The notes under the pieces are model-generated. The model was given only the letters and a program-made list of their open reading frames with translations. It was not told the DNA's origin and searched no databases. From NCBI RefSeq assembly GCF_030406405.1, contig NZ_JAUEPL010000001.1, positions 124,001 through 188,000 on the forward strand: a stretch of 64,000 bases of DNA. The letters run 5' to 3'. Source of the DNA: Streptomyces ficellus. GTDB taxonomy: Bacteria > Actinomycetota > Actinomycetes > Streptomycetales > Streptomycetaceae. Below are positions 43,397 to 51,871 of this stretch, one piece after another. Both the position numbers and the translations under genes were made by a program. Within the stretch, counting starts at the first letter, position 1. Each line of letters begins with the position of its first letter.

Positions 43397-44586
43397 TCAC
43401 TCGGCGAGGTGACCGGTGCGGGCGATGGTGCCGAGCCGGTGGGCGCTGGGCTTGGGAGTGCGGGGGCGAAGGTCTGGCGGTCGACGGCGACCAGGCCGAA
43501 GGTGGGCTTGTAGCCGGCGACCCATTCGAAGTTGTCGAGCAGCGACCAGTGGATGTACCCGCGCACGTCGATGCCGTCGTCCATGGTGACTCGAAGTCCG
43601 TGCAGGGCGGTGCCGGTGTAGTCGATGCGGCGGGTGTCGTCGGCGGTGGCGATGCCGTTCTCGGTCACCAGGATCGGTACGCCGCCGGTCGTCTGCCAGG
43701 TGTGGCGTACGGCCTGTTCCAGGGCTTGGGGGTAGTGACTCCCAGTCGGTCAGGGTCTGCTCGGCGGTCTCCGGGACGGGCAGGGGGCCGTCGGGGCCGA
43801 TGACGGTGCGGGTGTATGCCTGTACGCCGATGAAGTCGTCGCCCTTGGCGGCTTCGAGGAAGAAGTCCTCACGCTCTCGGGACCGGGCGGCGGCCGCCTC
43901 CCACCGCCGGGTGTGGACTGGACGACCTGGCTGGCGATCGTCCAGCCGGCCGCGATCCCGGACTGGCCGCGCAGGATGTCCACGGCGCGGGCGTGGGCGG
44001 CGACCAGAGCGTCGGCGGTCGGGCGGTGGGGGGCGGGCATGACGCCGGTAAAGGCGGGCCCGTTCGGTGGACGGCAGGTGGAGTTGGGCGGTCATGGCGG
44101 CGAGGTTGGGCTCGTTGATGGTGCAGACGTACGAGACGCCCCCGGCCAGGATGGACAGGACGGTCTCGCAGTAGCGGGGGCGAAGCGGTCGGCCGAGCCG
44201 GGGGCGGGCCCATCCGCCGGCGGCGGTCATCCAGCGGGGCACGGTGAAGTGCTGCAGGTGACGACAGGGTCCAGCCCGCGTGCGCGGCAACCGGCGACCA
44301 TGCGGCGGTAGTGGTCGAGCGCGGCGCGGGAGATTTCACCGGGTTGGGGCTCGATGCGGCTCCACTGTAGGGGGAACCGGTAGGTGTTGAGGCCGAGACC
44401 GGCGGCGATGTCCAGGTCCTCCTCCCAGCGGTGCCAGCTGTCGCAGGCGTCCCCGCTGGGCTCGGTGAAGAACGTGTCGGGGCGGTGTTCCATCTCCCAG
44501 AAGTCGTTGTTGACGTTGCCGCCCTCGACCTGGTGGGCAGCGGTCGCGGCGCCCCACAGGAAGCCGTCGGGGACGGCGCTGTTCAT
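43397..44586 (-). pseudogene. GH1 beta-glucosidase, multiply frameshifted
   Basis: The pieces of one family 1 glycosidase follow in order but in different frames. MNSAVPDGFLWGAATAAHQVEG starts at 44586. Then come VPRWMTAAGGW, SYVCTINEPN (acid/base Glu), AVDILRGQSGIAAGWTI, DFIGVQAYTRTVIGPDG, LVTENGIATADDTRRIDY (nucleophile Glu in TENG), IHWSLLDNFEWVAGYKPTFGLVAVDR and finally RTPKPSAHRLGTIA ending at 43397. At least five frame changes are needed, with few stop codons, so either decay is recent or the assembly has indel errors. It is the last member of the glycoside operon, 28 nt after the GH3 gene. Confidence 0.9.
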
Positions 44587-44614
44587 ACGAGACTCCTTGT
44601 CGCTCAGGGTGGGC

Positions 44615-46369
44615 TCACGCTGCGGAGTCGGCGGCATATCGCAGCCCGTGGCCGAAGGGGTAGAGCGGATCGGTGCTCTCCTGCGGCACATCGGGACGTC
44701 CGGCCTCGACCTCGGCCATGGAACGGGGAAGTTGGAACGGCAGCCTGCCCTGTGGGGCCGCCCGGCCGAACAGGACGTCGAGCAGCGCCCGGTCGCCGGC
44801 GCCGTAGGCGGCGAGCAACACGGCGGCACGGTCGGCGATTTCGGGGATGACGGCGGGTCGTTCGAGGTGGATGGTGACGACGGTGGGCACCCTGTCGAGC
44901 AGGGCGAGGATCTGCTTGAGGCGGTCTCGGTCGAAGTCGAGTCGGCCGGCGTGGAAGAAGGACTCGAACAGGCCCGGGCGGGGCTCGTAGGGGGTGTTCA
45001 GGCGCAGCACCGCGAGGTCGGCCTGAGCCGGGTCGGTGACGATGTCCGTGTACTCGGCGGCCACGGCCGGGTCGACGCCCTCCACGTACAGCCGGGGGCG
45101 GCCGGTCAGCGGCAGTACGCCGGCACGGTTCTCCAGCAGGGTCAGCGAGCGGCGCTGGGCGGTCTCCCCGGCGGTGCGGAAGTCGGCGCGGCCGACGATC
45201 TCTTCGGCGGCGTCCGGGTCGACATAGCGGCGGTCGTCGAACAGCCCGAGGCGGAATTTCTCGGCGAGCAGTCGGGTGACGGAGGCGTCGAGGCGGGATT
45301 CCGCCAGCCGTCCGTTGCGGACGAGGCCCGTGATCAGCTCGGGGCATGCCTCGCCGCCGATCTGGTCGGCGCCGGCGTGCAGCACCTTCAGTGCCCGCTC
45401 CTCGGGCGTGAGGTGTTCCACGCCCCAGGCGCGGGCGGCGTGCATCTCGCCCATGATCGGGCCGTCGTTGATCAGGCCCCAGTCGGTGCAGACGATGCCG
45501 TCGAAGCCCAGCTTCTCGCGCAACAGCCCGGTGATGATCCCCTTGTTGAAGCCGAAGCCGACCTCTTCGTACATGGTGCCGACCGGCATGCCGTAATACG
45601 GCATGACCTGCGTCGCCCCGGCGGCGATGGCCGCCTTGAACGGCCCCAGGTGGTAGTCGAAGAAGCCACCCGGGTAGACCTGTTCCCTGCCGTAGGGGAA
45701 GTGCGGGTCCTCGCCGTCCTTCTGCGGGCCGCCGCCGGGGAAGTGCTTGACCATCGCTGCCACGCTGTCCTGGCCAAGCTGCTCGCCCGGACCCCGCAGG
45801 CCCTCGATGTACGCGGCGGCCAAGCGCGAGGTGAGGTCGGCGTCCTCACCGAACGTGCCCGAGATACGGGCCCAACGCGGTTCGGTGGCCAGGTCGATCT
45901 GCGGGTGCAGGGCGACACGCAGACCGACGGCCAGGTACTCGCGGCGCACGATGTCGCCGTACCGGCGAACCAGCTCCACGTCGTCGATGGCCGCCAAGCC
46001 CAGGGCCTCGGGCCACTGAGAGAAGGGGCCGGCCATCATCGCGGTGCCCGGATTGTCGGTGAACGCGTGGCGCGGATCGGTGGACAGCGTCACCGGGATG
46101 CCGAGCCGGGTGGCGGCGGCCTGCTCCTGGAGGCGGTTGTGGAGCTCGGCCATCTCGCGTGGGGTGCCCGCACCCAGCAGGTTGAAGTGCGACATGAGCT
46201 GGTCGGACATCATCTGCTCGGCGGTGAGGCCGATGGGTGCGGGGTTCGCTCCGATGCCTATCGCGTGGTGGAAGAGCAGCCCGGCCTTCTCTTCCAGGGT
46301 CATCCGGGGCAGCAGGTCGGCCACCCGTTCTTCGACGTTGCGGCTGGGGTCGCGGTACGGGTGAATCAC
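44615..46369 (-). CDS. GH3 beta-glucosidase-like glycoside hydrolase
   Basis: 584 residues. It begins HPYRDPSRNVEERVADLLPRMT with LEEKAGLL, typical of family 3. KHFPGGG and the nucleophile Asp in GIVCTDWGLI are present. The second domain with LTLLENRAGVLPL, PYGAGDRALLDVLFG-type and DPLYPFGHGLRY segments is also seen. No signal peptide, so intracellular. The GTG start overlaps the rhamnosidase stop (GTGA). Likely removes glucose from the de-rhamnosylated aglycone glycoside. Confidence 0.92.
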   Translation of the reverse strand: MIHPYRDPSRNVEERVADLLPRMTLEEKAGLLFHHAIGIGANPAPIGLTAEQMMSDQLMSHFNLLGAGTPREMAELHNRLQEQAAATRLGIPVTLSTDPRHAFTDNPGTAMMAGPFSQWPEALGLAAIDDVELVRRYGDIVRREYLAVGLRVALHPQIDLATEPRWARISGTFGEDADLTSRLAAAYIEGLRGPGEQLGQDSVAAMVKHFPGGGPQKDGEDPHFPYGREQVYPGGFFDYHLGPFKAAIAAGATQVMPYYGMPVGTMYEEVGFGFNKGIITGLLREKLGFDGIVCTDWGLINDGPIMGEMHAARAWGVEHLTPEERALKVLHAGADQIGGEACPELITGLVRNGRLAESRLDASVTRLLAEKFRLGLFDDRRYVDPDAAEEIVGRADFRTAGETAQRRSLTLLENRAGVLPLTGRPRLYVEGVDPAVAAEYTDIVTDPAQADLAVLRLNTPYEPRPGLFESFFHAGRLDFDRDRLKQILALLDRVPTVVTIHLERPAVIPEIADRAAVLLAAYGAGDRALLDVLFGRAAPQGRLPFQLPRSMAEVEAGRPDVPQESTDPLYPFGHGLRYAADSAA

Positions 46370-48669
46370 TGCTGCTCCTCGGTGGTGCGGTGGGGGGCGT
46401 GGAAGGTGTGATTGCCGGGCCCGGCCCGGGTTGGTTCGGCGCCCGGCAGGTCGATGGTGGCCTCGGTGCCCTGGGGGACGGTCACGCTGACCGTCAGCCG
46501 GCCGTCGGTCAGGCGCCACGCCATCTCGGCCCGTCCGTACGGTGTCTCGTGCGCGGCCTTGGCCCAGGTGAGGCCGCCGCCGGGGCGGGGCCGGACGAGC
46601 AGGCGGCGGTAGCCGGGGGCGGCGGGGGCGAGACCGGCGACGGTGCGGTGCAGCCAGTCGGCGATCGCGCCGAGCGCGTAGTGGTTGAAGGAGGTCATCT
46701 CTCCGGGGTTGACGCTGCCGTCGGGCAGCAGGCTGTCCCAGCGCTCCCAGATCGTGGTGGCGCCCATGTCCACCTGGTAGAGCCATGACGGGCAGGAGCG
46801 CTCCAGCAGCAACCGGTACGCGGTATCGGTGTGGCCGGTGGCGGTGAGCGCGTCGCACACCAACGGCGTGCCGAGGAACCCGGTGCCGATCCGGTACCCA
46901 CGCTTGGCCACCAGAGCGGCCAGCCGGTTCCCGGCCTCGGCTCGCTCGGCGCCGTCCTGGAGCAGGTCGAAGCCGAGGGCGAGGGCGTAGGCGGTCTGGG
47001 TCTCTTCCGTGAGGTGGCCGCCGAGGGTGTGGAAGCGGGCGCGGAAGGCTTGCCGTACGGCATCGGAGAGTGCGTGGTAGTGCTCGGCGTCGTCCTTCCT
47101 CCCCAGTACGTCGGCGGTGCGGGCCAGCAGTCGGGACGAGTGCGCGAAGTAGGCGGTTGCGACGAGTGGGGAGGAGGTCGTCGCCCCGCCGGGGTCGTCG
47201 GGGGACGCGGTCGGGTCGAGCCAGTCGCCGAACTGGAAGCCCTCGCCCCACACGTGCGTGGGGCCGGCGGTCCGGTCGACGGCGTCGACCCAGGCGCGCA
47301 TGGACGGGTACTGGGTGCGCAGCACCTCGGTGTCGCCGTACCGCTCGTACAGCACCCACGGGACGATGACGGCGGCGTCGCACCAGCCGGCCATCGGGGG
47401 GTTGCCGGGAGGCATCGGTACGGGGATGTTCAAGGGGATGTCAGGGCTGATCACCGGGGGGATGCCGTCGGGGTCCTCGCTCTGGTCGGCGGCGAGGTCG
47501 CGCAGCCAGGAGCGCAGGAAGTCCTTGGTGTCGTAGAGGAACGTGGCGGTGGGGGCGAAGACCTGGATGTCGCCGCTCCAGCCGAGGCGTTCGTCGCGCT
47601 GGGGGCAATCGGTGGGAACATCGAGGAAGTTGCCCCGCATCCCCCACACCACGTTCTCGTGCAGCCGGTTCAGCGACGGATCGGAGGACTCGAACCAGCC
47701 TGTCCGCCGGAGGTCGCTGTGCAGGACCACAGCCGTGACGTCACCGGGGCCGAGTTCGCCGGGCCAGTTGTCGATGTCGGCGTAGCGGAAGCCGTGGAAG
47801 GTGAAGCGGGGCTCCCACTGCTCGCCGTCGGCGTCGCCGCGCAACGTGTAGCGGTCGGTGGCCATGGCGCCGCGCAGCGGACGTACGCACAACTCGCCGT
47901 CCTCCAACACCTCCGCATGCCGCAGAGTTACGGTGCGCCCCGCCTCACCGCGGACGCGGATGCGGAGCCTGCCGACCAGGTTCTGGCCGAAGTCCACGAG
48001 GGTGCGCCCGGTTGGCGAGGTGGTGACGGAGAGCGGGGGCAGGCACGCGATGCGCCGCACGGGAGGGCTGTCGGCCGGGAACAGCACCGAGGTGTCGAAG
48101 TCCACCACGCGCACCGGATGCCAGTGCGTGTCGTCGAAGCCCGGTTCGCTCCAGCCGGGCAGCTCCCGGCGGGCGTCGTATGCCTCCCCCTCGTACAGGC
48201 CGGCGGCGGTGACCGGCCCGGCCGCCGCGCGCCAGCCCGGACCGGTCGTGACCGTCTGGACGCTGCCGTCGGCGTACTCGATCCGCAGCTCGGCGAGCAG
48301 TCCGGTGTGCGATCCGTAGATGTCACGGTTGCCGCCGTTGAAGCCGAGCAGGCCCCGGTACCAGCCGTCCGCCAGGTGCGCGCCCCAGGCATTGGGACCG
48401 GGGCGCAACATCCGGGTCACGTCGAAGGACTGGTAGCGGTGGCGATGGTGGTAGCTGGTCCAGCCCGGTGCCAGGACGTGGTCACCGACCACGGCGCCGT
48501 TGAGCTGCATCTCGTACACCCCCAGGGCGGTGACCCTCAGCTCCGCCCGTCTCACCTGGCCGCTCGCGGTGAACACCTCACGCAGCAGCGCGGCGGGCCG
48601 ACCCTTGGGAGCGGGTGGCTCTTCCGGCCAGGCGGGGGTGATGACCTGAGCGGTCCAGGTGTGGGGCAT
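46366..48669 (-). CDS. GH78 alpha-L-rhamnosidase
   Basis: 767 residues, shorter than many GH78 enzymes but with the core domains: an N-terminal carbohydrate-binding-like domain (YEMQLNGAVVGDHVLAPGWTSY), LVDFGQNLVGRLRIRV, and the catalytic (alpha/alpha)6 barrel with the general-acid region DVPTDCPQRDERLGWSGD and the second acid in GATTIWERWDSL. No signal peptide: it acts inside the cell after uptake of the glycoside by the MFS protein encoded 51 nt upstream. It releases terminal rhamnose, as in rutin, hesperidin or naringin-type compounds. Confidence 0.95.
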   Translation of the reverse strand: MPHTWTAQVITPAWPEEPPAPKGRPAALLREVFTASGQVRRAELRVTALGVYEMQLNGAVVGDHVLAPGWTSYHHRHRYQSFDVTRMLRPGPNAWGAHLADGWYRGLLGFNGGNRDIYGSHTGLLAELRIEYADGSVQTVTTGPGWRAAAGPVTAAGLYEGEAYDARRELPGWSEPGFDDTHWHPVRVVDFDTSVLFPADSPPVRRIACLPPLSVTTSPTGRTLVDFGQNLVGRLRIRVRGEAGRTVTLRHAEVLEDGELCVRPLRGAMATDRYTLRGDADGEQWEPRFTFHGFRYADIDNWPGELGPGDVTAVVLHSDLRRTGWFESSDPSLNRLHENVVWGMRGNFLDVPTDCPQRDERLGWSGDIQVFAPTATFLYDTKDFLRSWLRDLAADQSEDPDGIPPVISPDIPLNIPVPMPPGNPPMAGWCDAAVIVPWVLYERYGDTEVLRTQYPSMRAWVDAVDRTAGPTHVWGEGFQFGDWLDPTASPDDPGGATTSSPLVATAYFAHSSRLLARTADVLGRKDDAEHYHALSDAVRQAFRARFHTLGGHLTEETQTAYALALGFDLLQDGAERAEAGNRLAALVAKRGYRIGTGFLGTPLVCDALTATGHTDTAYRLLLERSCPSWLYQVDMGATTIWERWDSLLPDGSVNPGEMTSFNHYALGAIADWLHRTVAGLAPAAPGYRRLLVRPRPGGGLTWAKAAHETPYGRAEMAWRLTDGRLTVSVTVPQGTEATIDLPGAEPTRAGPGNHTFHAPHRTTEEQQ

Positions 48670-48720
48670 GTCTGCCTTTCTCGGTGTCGACGGGGCGGGG
48701 GCCGTCCGGGGGAGGGTCGT

Positions 48721-50190
48721 TCAGGCGGCGGGGGCGGCGTCGGTTTCCGCCGGGTCCCGCAGTGGGGGGATGAACAGCGATATCGCCAGGGTCAGCGCGG
48801 TGAGCAGCGCTCCGGTCCAGAAGAGCCAGGCGTAGCCGCCGTCCTGATAGAAGGCGGTGCCGTCCACGACGGTGCTGTGTGTCGCGAGGGCGGCGAACGA
48901 GAGCGCGGTGACGATGGCGCCGAAGAAGTTGACGCCCATGTTGAGCATGCCGCTGCCCAGGCCCTGCTCTTCCTTGGACACCACGCCGACGACCAGCGCC
49001 GGAGCTCCCGCGACGACGAGGCCGGAGCCGAGGTTGGCCAGGCACGAGGTGAGGATGAGTTCGGTCTCATCGGCATGGAAGAAGCCCACCAGGCCGTAGC
49101 CGACCGCCATCAGAGCCAGCCCCGCCCACCAGATCAGCCGGGCGTCGACGGTGCGCAGGAGCCGGCTGGCGACGATTCCGGTACCGAACATCACCACGTT
49201 CCAGCTCACGCTGACGACGGCGTTGTGCTGTGCGGTCCACCCCAGACCGGCGGAGACGCCGGGGATGTGCGGGTAGAGGGCGAGCAGGATCGCCATGCCC
49301 GGCATGGTGTACGCGACGGCCTGAGCGAGCCCGCCACTGACGAGGACCAGGGCGACCGGGCGTCGGCTGAGCACCTTCAGGTCCAGGATGGGGTGGGCGC
49401 TGGAGCGCTCCACGAAGAAGAAGACGACCAGTGCGACCAGGCCGGCGGCGAGCCAGCCGAGCGTTTTGGCGTCGGCCCAGCCCCAGCTCTGTCCCTGGCC
49501 GACCGCGTAGACGACCGCGGTCAGACCTCCGCCGAGGACCAGACCACCGAGCCAGTCGAAGCCGGGTCGGCAGTCGTGCTGTGGGGTCTGGGGCACCAGC
49601 AGGGCGATCAGCCCGAAGCCGACGGCGGAGGCCGCGGCGAGGAACCACATCACGCCCTTGTAGCCCCAGCCGTCCACCAGCCAGCCGGCCAGGAACGGCG
49701 CGGCCAGGGCGACCAGGCCGACGCTGCTGCCCAGGATGGCGCTGGCCGGCTTCACCAGCCGGGCGGGGAAGATGTCCCGCACGGCGGGGAAGGACAGGGC
49801 GGCGAAGGGGCCGTAACAGCCGGCGATGGCCCGTCCGACCAGCAGCAGCCAGAAACTGCCCGCCATCGCGGCGATGACGTCTCCGACGACAGCCAGGCCG
49901 GTCATCAGGAGCATGAGCCGCTTCCTGCCGTACCGGTCACCCAGTTTCATCACGAACGGCGTCAGCAGCGTCGAGACGAGGACGACGGTCAGACCGAACC
50001 AGGCCACGTGCGTGGTGTGGAAGATCTGCGCCACGCTGGCGGTGGCATTGGCGCCCAGGATGCCGGCGGCGGCCAGCAGCTGGGTCGGCCAGATGAGCGC
50101 GATGAGTACGGCGACCAGTCGCGGGGTCCATCTCGCGGTGTCGTCGGACGAGGCTGCGTCGAGCGAGGGGCTGGCAGACGTCGGTGTCAT
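48721..50190 (-). CDS. MFS transporter (14-helix DHA2-like) of the glycoside operon
   Basis: 489 residues with about 14 transmembrane helices and the motif A loop KLGDRYGRKRLMLLM. ATG at 50190. It is the first gene of the operon MFS, GH78, GH3, GH1 pseudogene, and is divergent from a TetR gene with a 30-bp palindrome between them. By position it imports rhamnosyl-glucosides; the DHA2 type more often exports drugs, so export of aglycone is an alternative. Confidence 0.88.
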   Translation of the reverse strand: MTPTSASPSLDAASSDDTARWTPRLVAVLIALIWPTQLLAAAGILGANATASVAQIFHTTHVAWFGLTVVLVSTLLTPFVMKLGDRYGRKRLMLLMTGLAVVGDVIAAMAGSFWLLLVGRAIAGCYGPFAALSFPAVRDIFPARLVKPASAILGSSVGLVALAAPFLAGWLVDGWGYKGVMWFLAAASAVGFGLIALLVPQTPQHDCRPGFDWLGGLVLGGGLTAVVYAVGQGQSWGWADAKTLGWLAAGLVALVVFFFVERSSAHPILDLKVLSRRPVALVLVSGGLAQAVAYTMPGMAILLALYPHIPGVSAGLGWTAQHNAVVSVSWNVVMFGTGIVASRLLRTVDARLIWWAGLALMAVGYGLVGFFHADETELILTSCLANLGSGLVVAGAPALVVGVVSKEEQGLGSGMLNMGVNFFGAIVTALSFAALATHSTVVDGTAFYQDGGYAWLFWTGALLTALTLAISLFIPPLRDPAETDAAPAA

Positions 50191-50310
50191 GAAGCCGCTC
50201 CTTTCGCGAACAGGGAGGGTCGGGTTCGTGCGTGGAACGGCAGGCCGTCAGCCAGGGCTCATATCTGGCCACAGGCGCGAAACGGTCCCTCGCTTTCGGA
50301 TGATGATGAG

Positions 50311-50340
50311 ACCAATACTTAGTGCGCGCTAGGTATTGGT
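50311..50340. promoter_or_regulatory. 30-bp near-perfect palindrome, probable TetR operator
   Basis: Thirteen of 15 pairs match. The outer arms are ACCAATAC and GTATTGGT, the centre GTGCGCGC. It lies in the 250-bp divergent gap between the MFS operon and the TetR gene. Confidence 0.82.
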
Positions 50341-50440
50341 AGAGTGACGCACATCACATAACTGAGGGTCAGGTGTCCCCTGCCATGCGGCGGTGACACC
50401 TCGCGGGAGCCGACGACGCGCGCTCGGTACGGTTGTACGC

Positions 50441-51064
50441 ATGGGGACACCACGCGGGCCGCGCGGCGGCTACACAACAGGGCTGGCCAGGCGTAACCAG
50501 ATCCTTGAGGCCGCACTGCTGCGCTTCGGCCAGGACGGTTACCGCAAGACCTCACTGGCCCGCATTGCCCGCGACGCCGACATCACCGACGCCGGGCTGC
50601 TCCACCACTTCCGCGACAAGCAGCAACTGCTGCTGGCCGTGGTGCAGTACTGGCACGAGCGGCTCGATGAGCAATGGGTACGCGTACCCGACTCCGTACG
50701 TGACGCCTTCCGCTGCCACCTGGAAGACACCGCCGAAGCACTGAACATGCCGGGGATCCTCGAACTCGCCGTCGTGATCGGCGCCGAGGCCACCGCACCG
50801 GATCACCCCGCGCACGAGTTCTTCTCCCACTGGCAGGAAAAGGGCGTACGCGAACTCGCGGACCGCCTGCGGGCCGGCGCCGAGTCCGGTGAGCTCAAAG
50901 CGGGCCTGGACCACGAGAACATCGCCCGGGAGTGCGCGGCGCTGGACGCCGGACTACGACTGCAGTGGCTGGCCGGCGAGCGCTCATTCGACCTGATCGC
51001 CGTGATGCGCTCGCACCTGGACCGCCTGATGAGCACGATCGCGGCCGACGGCAAGGGGCTCTAG
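50441..51064 (+). CDS. TetR-family transcriptional regulator
   Basis: 207 residues. The HTH is QILEAALLRFGQDGYRKTSLARIARDADITDAGLLHHFRDKQQLLLAVV; the ligand domain ends with LRLQWLAGERSFDLIAVM. ATG at 50441 is preferred over an upstream in-frame start because the basic N-terminus MGTPRGPRGGYTTGL is normal for the family. It probably binds the palindrome at 50311 and represses both itself and the glycoside operon until a glycoside or aglycone binds. Confidence 0.93.
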   Translation: MGTPRGPRGGYTTGLARRNQILEAALLRFGQDGYRKTSLARIARDADITDAGLLHHFRDKQQLLLAVVQYWHERLDEQWVRVPDSVRDAFRCHLEDTAEALNMPGILELAVVIGAEATAPDHPAHEFFSHWQEKGVRELADRLRAGAESGELKAGLDHENIARECAALDAGLRLQWLAGERSFDLIAVMRSHLDRLMSTIAADGKGL

Positions 51065-51151
51065 CGCTTGGCCTTCCGGGGGCGTGGCGACAGCCTGACG
51101 GCACACCCGATTCCGGGCGGCAAGCGCACCCCGCGCCGCAGTCGCACATGA

Positions 51152-51168
51152 TGTCAGGTAGCCTGACA
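51152..51168. promoter_or_regulatory. Inverted repeat identical in arms to the quercetinase operator
   Basis: TGTCAGG-TAG-CCTGACA, 29 nt upstream of the ATG at 51198. The arms are identical to those at 27944-27960 and the distance to the start codon is similar (25 nt there). Confidence 0.75.
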
Positions 51169-51197
51169 GAGTCGCTTCCTCGTGCCGGAGGTCTGCC

Positions 51198-51362
51198 ATG
51201 ACCGTGGAGTTCGCCCGCTTTCACCGCGCCGGAGGGAAGCGGACCAAAAACACCTTGCCCTTCATGGAGTGCCTGGAGGGCGAGCGGTACGAGAAGCCGT
51301 GCCGCAGCAGTGCGACGCGCGGCCTGCCCAGCCACCAGCGGAGCACCGGGAGCTTTTCCTGA
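51198..51362 (+). pseudogene. Short ORF, apparent N-terminal remnant of a quercetinase-like cupin
   Basis: 54 codons starting MTVEFARFHRAGG, with LPFMECLEGERYE further on. Compared with the quercetinase at 27986 (MTMEYATPYRRAS, then YFIEKGEGDRAH), the opening MTxE(Y/F)A and the F(I/M)ExxEG(D/E)R pattern align. No cupin metal ligands remain. A good RBS (GGAGG) precedes the ATG, and the stop overlaps the XapX start (TGATG), so it is likely still translated and may serve as a leader that couples XapX synthesis. It could instead be an unrelated small protein. Confidence 0.5.
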
Positions 51363-51508
51363 TGGCATACGTGAAGGTGCTGCTGGCCGGGATGGTGGTC
51401 GGGGTTCTGTACGTGGCACTGCGGGTGAAGGCCCCCGCTCCCCCGCCCGTCGCGCTGTGCGGCCTGCTCGGCATGCTGCTGAGCCAGGCCGCTCTGGGGG
51501 CCCTGTGA
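51362..51508 (+). CDS. XapX-domain small membrane protein 1
   Basis: 48 residues, essentially one XapX domain: MAYVKVLLAGMVVGVLYVAL, then RVKAPAPPPVALCGLLGML. One or two membrane helices with the family hallmark (K/S)APAPP. The function of XapX proteins is unknown. Start and stop overlap the neighbouring frames by 1 and 4 nt, so it is part of a coupled three-frame unit. Confidence 0.85.
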   Translation: MAYVKVLLAGMVVGVLYVALRVKAPAPPPVALCGLLGMLLSQAALGAL

Positions 51509-51801
51509 CCGCCCCACGCACGGCCCGTGCGGCGGCATTCGTGCGCCGGGCGGGGGTCTCCCTCCTCGCCGGAACGGTGATGGGCGCAGTCTTCTGGGCC
51601 CTGGACGTCGCTGCACCCGCACCGCCCCTGCTGAGCCTGTGCGGACTGGCGGGCATCCTCCTCGGCGAGCGGGTCGCCACGGCCCTCCGCACGCGGTTGG
51701 CACGGCGCCGCCGACCCGCCGCCCCGGTGATCCCCACACCCTCCGGGGGCGCCCGTCCCGAGAGAGCGCCACACGCGAACTTCCCTTCCTCCCGTCCTTG
51801 A
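51505..51801 (+). CDS. XapX-domain small membrane protein 2
   Basis: 98 residues. The XapX core is RAGVSLLAGTVMGAVFWALD, then VAAPAPPLLSLCGLAGILLGE, followed by a basic, Pro-rich cytoplasmic tail. GTG at 51505 overlaps the first XapX stop (GTGA). The tandem pair may form a heteromer. Confidence 0.82.
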   Translation: MTAPRTARAAAFVRRAGVSLLAGTVMGAVFWALDVAAPAPPLLSLCGLAGILLGERVATALRTRLARRRRPAAPVIPTPSGGARPERAPHANFPSSRP

Positions 51802-51871
51802 CGCGCATTCCAAAGACCGGCGCCGGGAGGGGTCTCCAGACCCCGGGCGCCGCCGTCAGGCAGGAAATGGG

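Noticed and set aside
46831-50322. 1163-codon plus-strand open frame
   Set aside because: Antisense of the GH78 and MFS genes; low-complexity composition and no recognisable motifs, while the minus strand carries complete enzyme signatures.
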